33,610 nucleotides of DNA, from positions 1 through 33,610 of the forward strand of contig CALIZI010000371.1 of NCBI GenBank assembly GCA_938028705.1, in the 5' to 3' direction. The DNA comes from an uncultured Saprospiraceae bacterium (GTDB lineage Bacteria; Bacteroidota; Bacteroidia; Chitinophagales; Saprospiraceae). A model generated the notes under the pieces. It was not told the origin of the DNA and ran no database searches. It saw nothing but the letters and a program-made list of their open reading frames with translations. The translations under genes and the position numbers were made by a program. Every line of letters starts with the position of its first letter. The first letter of the stretch is position 1. Shown here one piece after another: positions 31,606 through 33,610 of the stretch.

Positions 31606-33126
31606 ATGAACTACTACTTTAGAATGTTATTTATAGCAATTGTCATTTTGATGATCAATGCTATTACAAATCAGAGCTATGGAAAATACAGCCTGATTGA
31701 TGTACAGACACTACAAGCGGATTACGATATGAGAAGCGACTCGCTGCTGCCCGGTGGCACGACCTACTCTCGCCCGCTATCGTCCAGTCTCGTTGTGCCG
31801 GATTTTGACCCGACAAAAGACAGGGTTGATTTGGGCATGGAATCCATTCACGTTCAGATAGTTATTGACAGTCCCGATGGTTTGTTATTCCAAAATATGT
31901 TTAATCCGAACCTGACACTTCTATTGGAAGGAATATCGCTCAAAGACCTTCAATGGTTTAATTTTGCACCGATTGCCGATGGTCATCTCCAACAAGACCT
32001 CAGTGCCGCACTTGCTTATGAAAACTGTACCGGACTGATCCGCCCAAATACGGTGTACCCGCGTGCTTATGAGCCAAATTTGGTGGAGGAGGTTGATTTC
32101 AACCTTGAAACGGATAAGGTCAGTTTCTTTTATTTGCATGTGCGCGGAGACCAAGGACTGAACTATGCGGTCGAACAAACACCTGCCGGAGTAAGGTTTT
32201 ACAGCCCGTTTACAGGGCAGAGTATGACGCTTAGAGATATTCAATTGTCCCAGTTGAATAGTAATCATTTTGAGTGGAGAGCCAACCAACTTGAAGACAA
32301 CCTCGCCGGACGGATGGGCTTGGACTTCGTCATTGAGAACTTTTATATCGTTCAAGAAAACGTCTTCAACGGCAAAAGCGTTCCCATGGCGGGCGGGGTT
32401 GACCAAGCACCATATCATATCTATGGCTACTCCGAATATACCGGTACGCCTGTATGTGAGGTGGAACAGAATGAACGGATTGACCTCGACCTTCGCGTTT
32501 TTTTGGAGGGAGCCTATGATGCCAACATCGGTCTGATGAGAAATAACCTGCTGGAACTTGACCTCCTACCAACCGCTGATCCCTGGGGGCTTTCTCCCGA
32601 TATATCTGCTGATGCCATGTCCACCACAGGCAATAATGCGCCAGTTGACTGGGTATTAATAGAGTTCAGAGACCCGAAGGATCCATTAGTCAAACTACTT
32701 ACTACGTCGGGTTTGGTACAACGTGACGGAGATATAGTAGATTACGATGGAACGTCTCCCGTCTCGGTTGATTTTTCGCTACGGGAGGAGGTTTATATCG
32801 TTGTTCAGCACAGAAATCATCTGAAAGTGATGAGTGCAAATCCGCTTACTGTTGGAACGAGTATTTCTTATGACTTCACTATTCAGAATTCCTATCAGAG
32901 CGGTGGGGCAGGTCAGAAACAACTCAGCGATGGCGTCTGGAGCATGTTTGCCGGAAATGGTAATATGAGTAATGAAATTACTGGTCAGGATAAGGTGTTT
33001 TGGTTTGCGGAGAATGGCTTATTCAATTTGTACACTATGCCGGATTTTAATATGGATGGAGATGTCAATGGAGCTGATAAAATATATTGGAGTGTTAATA
33101 ATGGCGTGTTTTCGGCAGTTCCATAG
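31606..33126 (+). CDS. Secreted protein with C-terminal dockerin-like calcium repeats
   Basis: A 506-residue protein with an N-terminal hydrophobic signal (MNYYFRMLFIAIVILMINAI). The body (about 25-440) is beta-rich with no enzyme motif I recognise; one part (QVIVDSPDGLLFQ and VVQHRNHLKVMS) is seen in several Bacteroidota surface proteins. The last 60 residues contain two dockerin-like units, the second with all acidic ligands (DFNMDGDVNGADKIYW), the first degenerate (GNGNMSNEITGQDKVFW). There is no T9SS sorting domain, so it ends in a calcium-binding tail instead. The ATG at 31606 is chosen for the signal peptide (31603 is possible); the frame upstream to 31438 is not convincing. The gap 31299-31605 holds nothing else recognisable. 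Confidence 0.75.
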   Translation: MNYYFRMLFIAIVILMINAITNQSYGKYSLIDVQTLQADYDMRSDSLLPGGTTYSRPLSSSLVVPDFDPTKDRVDLGMESIHVQIVIDSPDGLLFQNMFNPNLTLLLEGISLKDLQWFNFAPIADGHLQQDLSAALAYENCTGLIRPNTVYPRAYEPNLVEEVDFNLETDKVSFFYLHVRGDQGLNYAVEQTPAGVRFYSPFTGQSMTLRDIQLSQLNSNHFEWRANQLEDNLAGRMGLDFVIENFYIVQENVFNGKSVPMAGGVDQAPYHIYGYSEYTGTPVCEVEQNERIDLDLRVFLEGAYDANIGLMRNNLLELDLLPTADPWGLSPDISADAMSTTGNNAPVDWVLIEFRDPKDPLVKLLTTSGLVQRDGDIVDYDGTSPVSVDFSLREEVYIVVQHRNHLKVMSANPLTVGTSISYDFTIQNSYQSGGAGQKQLSDGVWSMFAGNGNMSNEITGQDKVFWFAENGLFNLYTMPDFNMDGDVNGADKIYWSVNNGVFSAVP

Positions 33127-33136
33127 GTTTTGCAAT

Positions 33137-33466
33137 ATGGTAGTGCTACACATGTAATGCTGTAACCACTAAGAACACTGAGGTTGAATAGACGAAGTAA
33201 GAAAACTAAGATAGTGTAAGAAATTCATTATTAATTACTTAGAAACACTTTGTGAACTCTGCGTATATTCGATTTTTGTGTACTTCGTGCGCTTAGTGGT
33301 TCAATAGCATTACATGTACAGCACTACCGTTTTGAAGTGACATAAAAATAAAATGGTAGTGCTAAACATGTAATGCTGTAACCACGAAGGACACAAAGAA
33401 CACAGAGGGTCGAATAGACGAAGTAAGAAAACTAAGATAGTGTAAGAAATTCATTATTAATTACTT
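33137..33466. repeat. Tandem pair of a GGTAGTGCT inverted-repeat element
   Basis: First copy: arms GGTAGTGCTACACATGTAAT and following (33139-33170) and their complement (33297-33328). A second copy starts at 33353; its first 114 bases repeat 33137-33240 with a 10-base insertion, and the 143-bp MITE then interrupts it. The interior has ACCACTAAG- and GAACACAGAG-type words of the kind common in intergenic DNA of Bacteroidota. Confidence 0.7.
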
Positions 33467-33609
33467 GGTACTACGGTAAAAAGTGTGGGTCGGTGAAATT
33501 CTCTTTCATATTTAACTTCGGAATTGACCTGAAAGCTATAAGGTTTCCGAAAACCTTATAGCTTTGATAGCCGGACTTTACGCTTACCCATACTTTTCAC
33601 CGTAGAGCC
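33467..33609 (-). mobile_element. 143-bp MITE (GGCTCTACGGT ends), copy 2, inverted
   Basis: This is the reverse complement of 11228-11370 over the whole 143 bases, with only minor differences that I could see. It enters right after AATTACTT (33459-33466). In the upstream repeat copy the corresponding sequence continues AATTACTT-AGAAACAC (33233-33248) without the element. The single base after the element (A at 33610) fits the start of a duplicated AATTACTT, but the window ends there. Confidence 0.88.
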
Positions 33610-33610
33610 A

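Overview
The window looks like a chromosomal segment of a Bacteroidota bacterium, probably near the Saprospiria/Chitinophagia. Reasons: secreted giants with type IX secretion sorting domains (type B at the end of 374-3595, type A at the end of 26495-29572), SprB-like repeats, a Bacteroidota-style promoter word (TAnnTTTG), AT-rich intergenic DNA and little sign of Shine-Dalgarno sites. No rRNA, tRNA or CRISPR array was found. This assignment is an inference from gene content.

Layout. 374-3595: SprB-repeat surface protein. 4146-4502: small lipoprotein between 60-bp inverted repeats. 5449-7194: gamma-glutamyltransferase. 7826-9508: small membrane protein, small lipoprotein, orphan XisI and a VOC-fold protein. 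9659-11170: membrane-anchored subtilase. 11552-13541: small beta-rich protein, patatin phospholipase, cupin. 14108-17576: a GC-rich thiolase, an AT-rich lone AAA ATPase and MltG. 17881-21047 (minus strand): glnK, amt and an outer-membrane barrel, a coherent nitrogen-uptake block with a candidate small RNA between amt and the barrel. 21492-24676: acyltransferase, four-helix-bundle protein, glycosyltransferase. 24775-26144: ECF sigma factor and putative anti-sigma factor. 26495-29572: type A T9SS cargo. 29573-31605: 2 kb without an intact gene, full of elements. 31606-33126: secreted protein ending in dockerin-like repeats.

The striking part is the roughly 27 percent of the window that is non-coding. 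Almost every long gap is built of inverted-repeat elements without coding capacity (MITE-like or foldback-like), often nested. Several have 7-8 bp target duplications. One 143-bp element occurs twice (11228-11370 and, inverted, 33467-33609), and an uninterrupted relative of each insertion site lies elsewhere in the window. Another has split a transposase-like relic (30005-30225). Elements with unrelated ends share the same interior modules, and three loci carry the same interior composite inside different outer ends. A second class has arms made of 6-8 bp tandem words in opposite orientation; these arms or arrays repeatedly touch the stop codons of genes. Together they suggest an active, modular family of small non-autonomous elements that supplies many 3' untranslated regions here. 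I regard this as the candidate for a little-described system.
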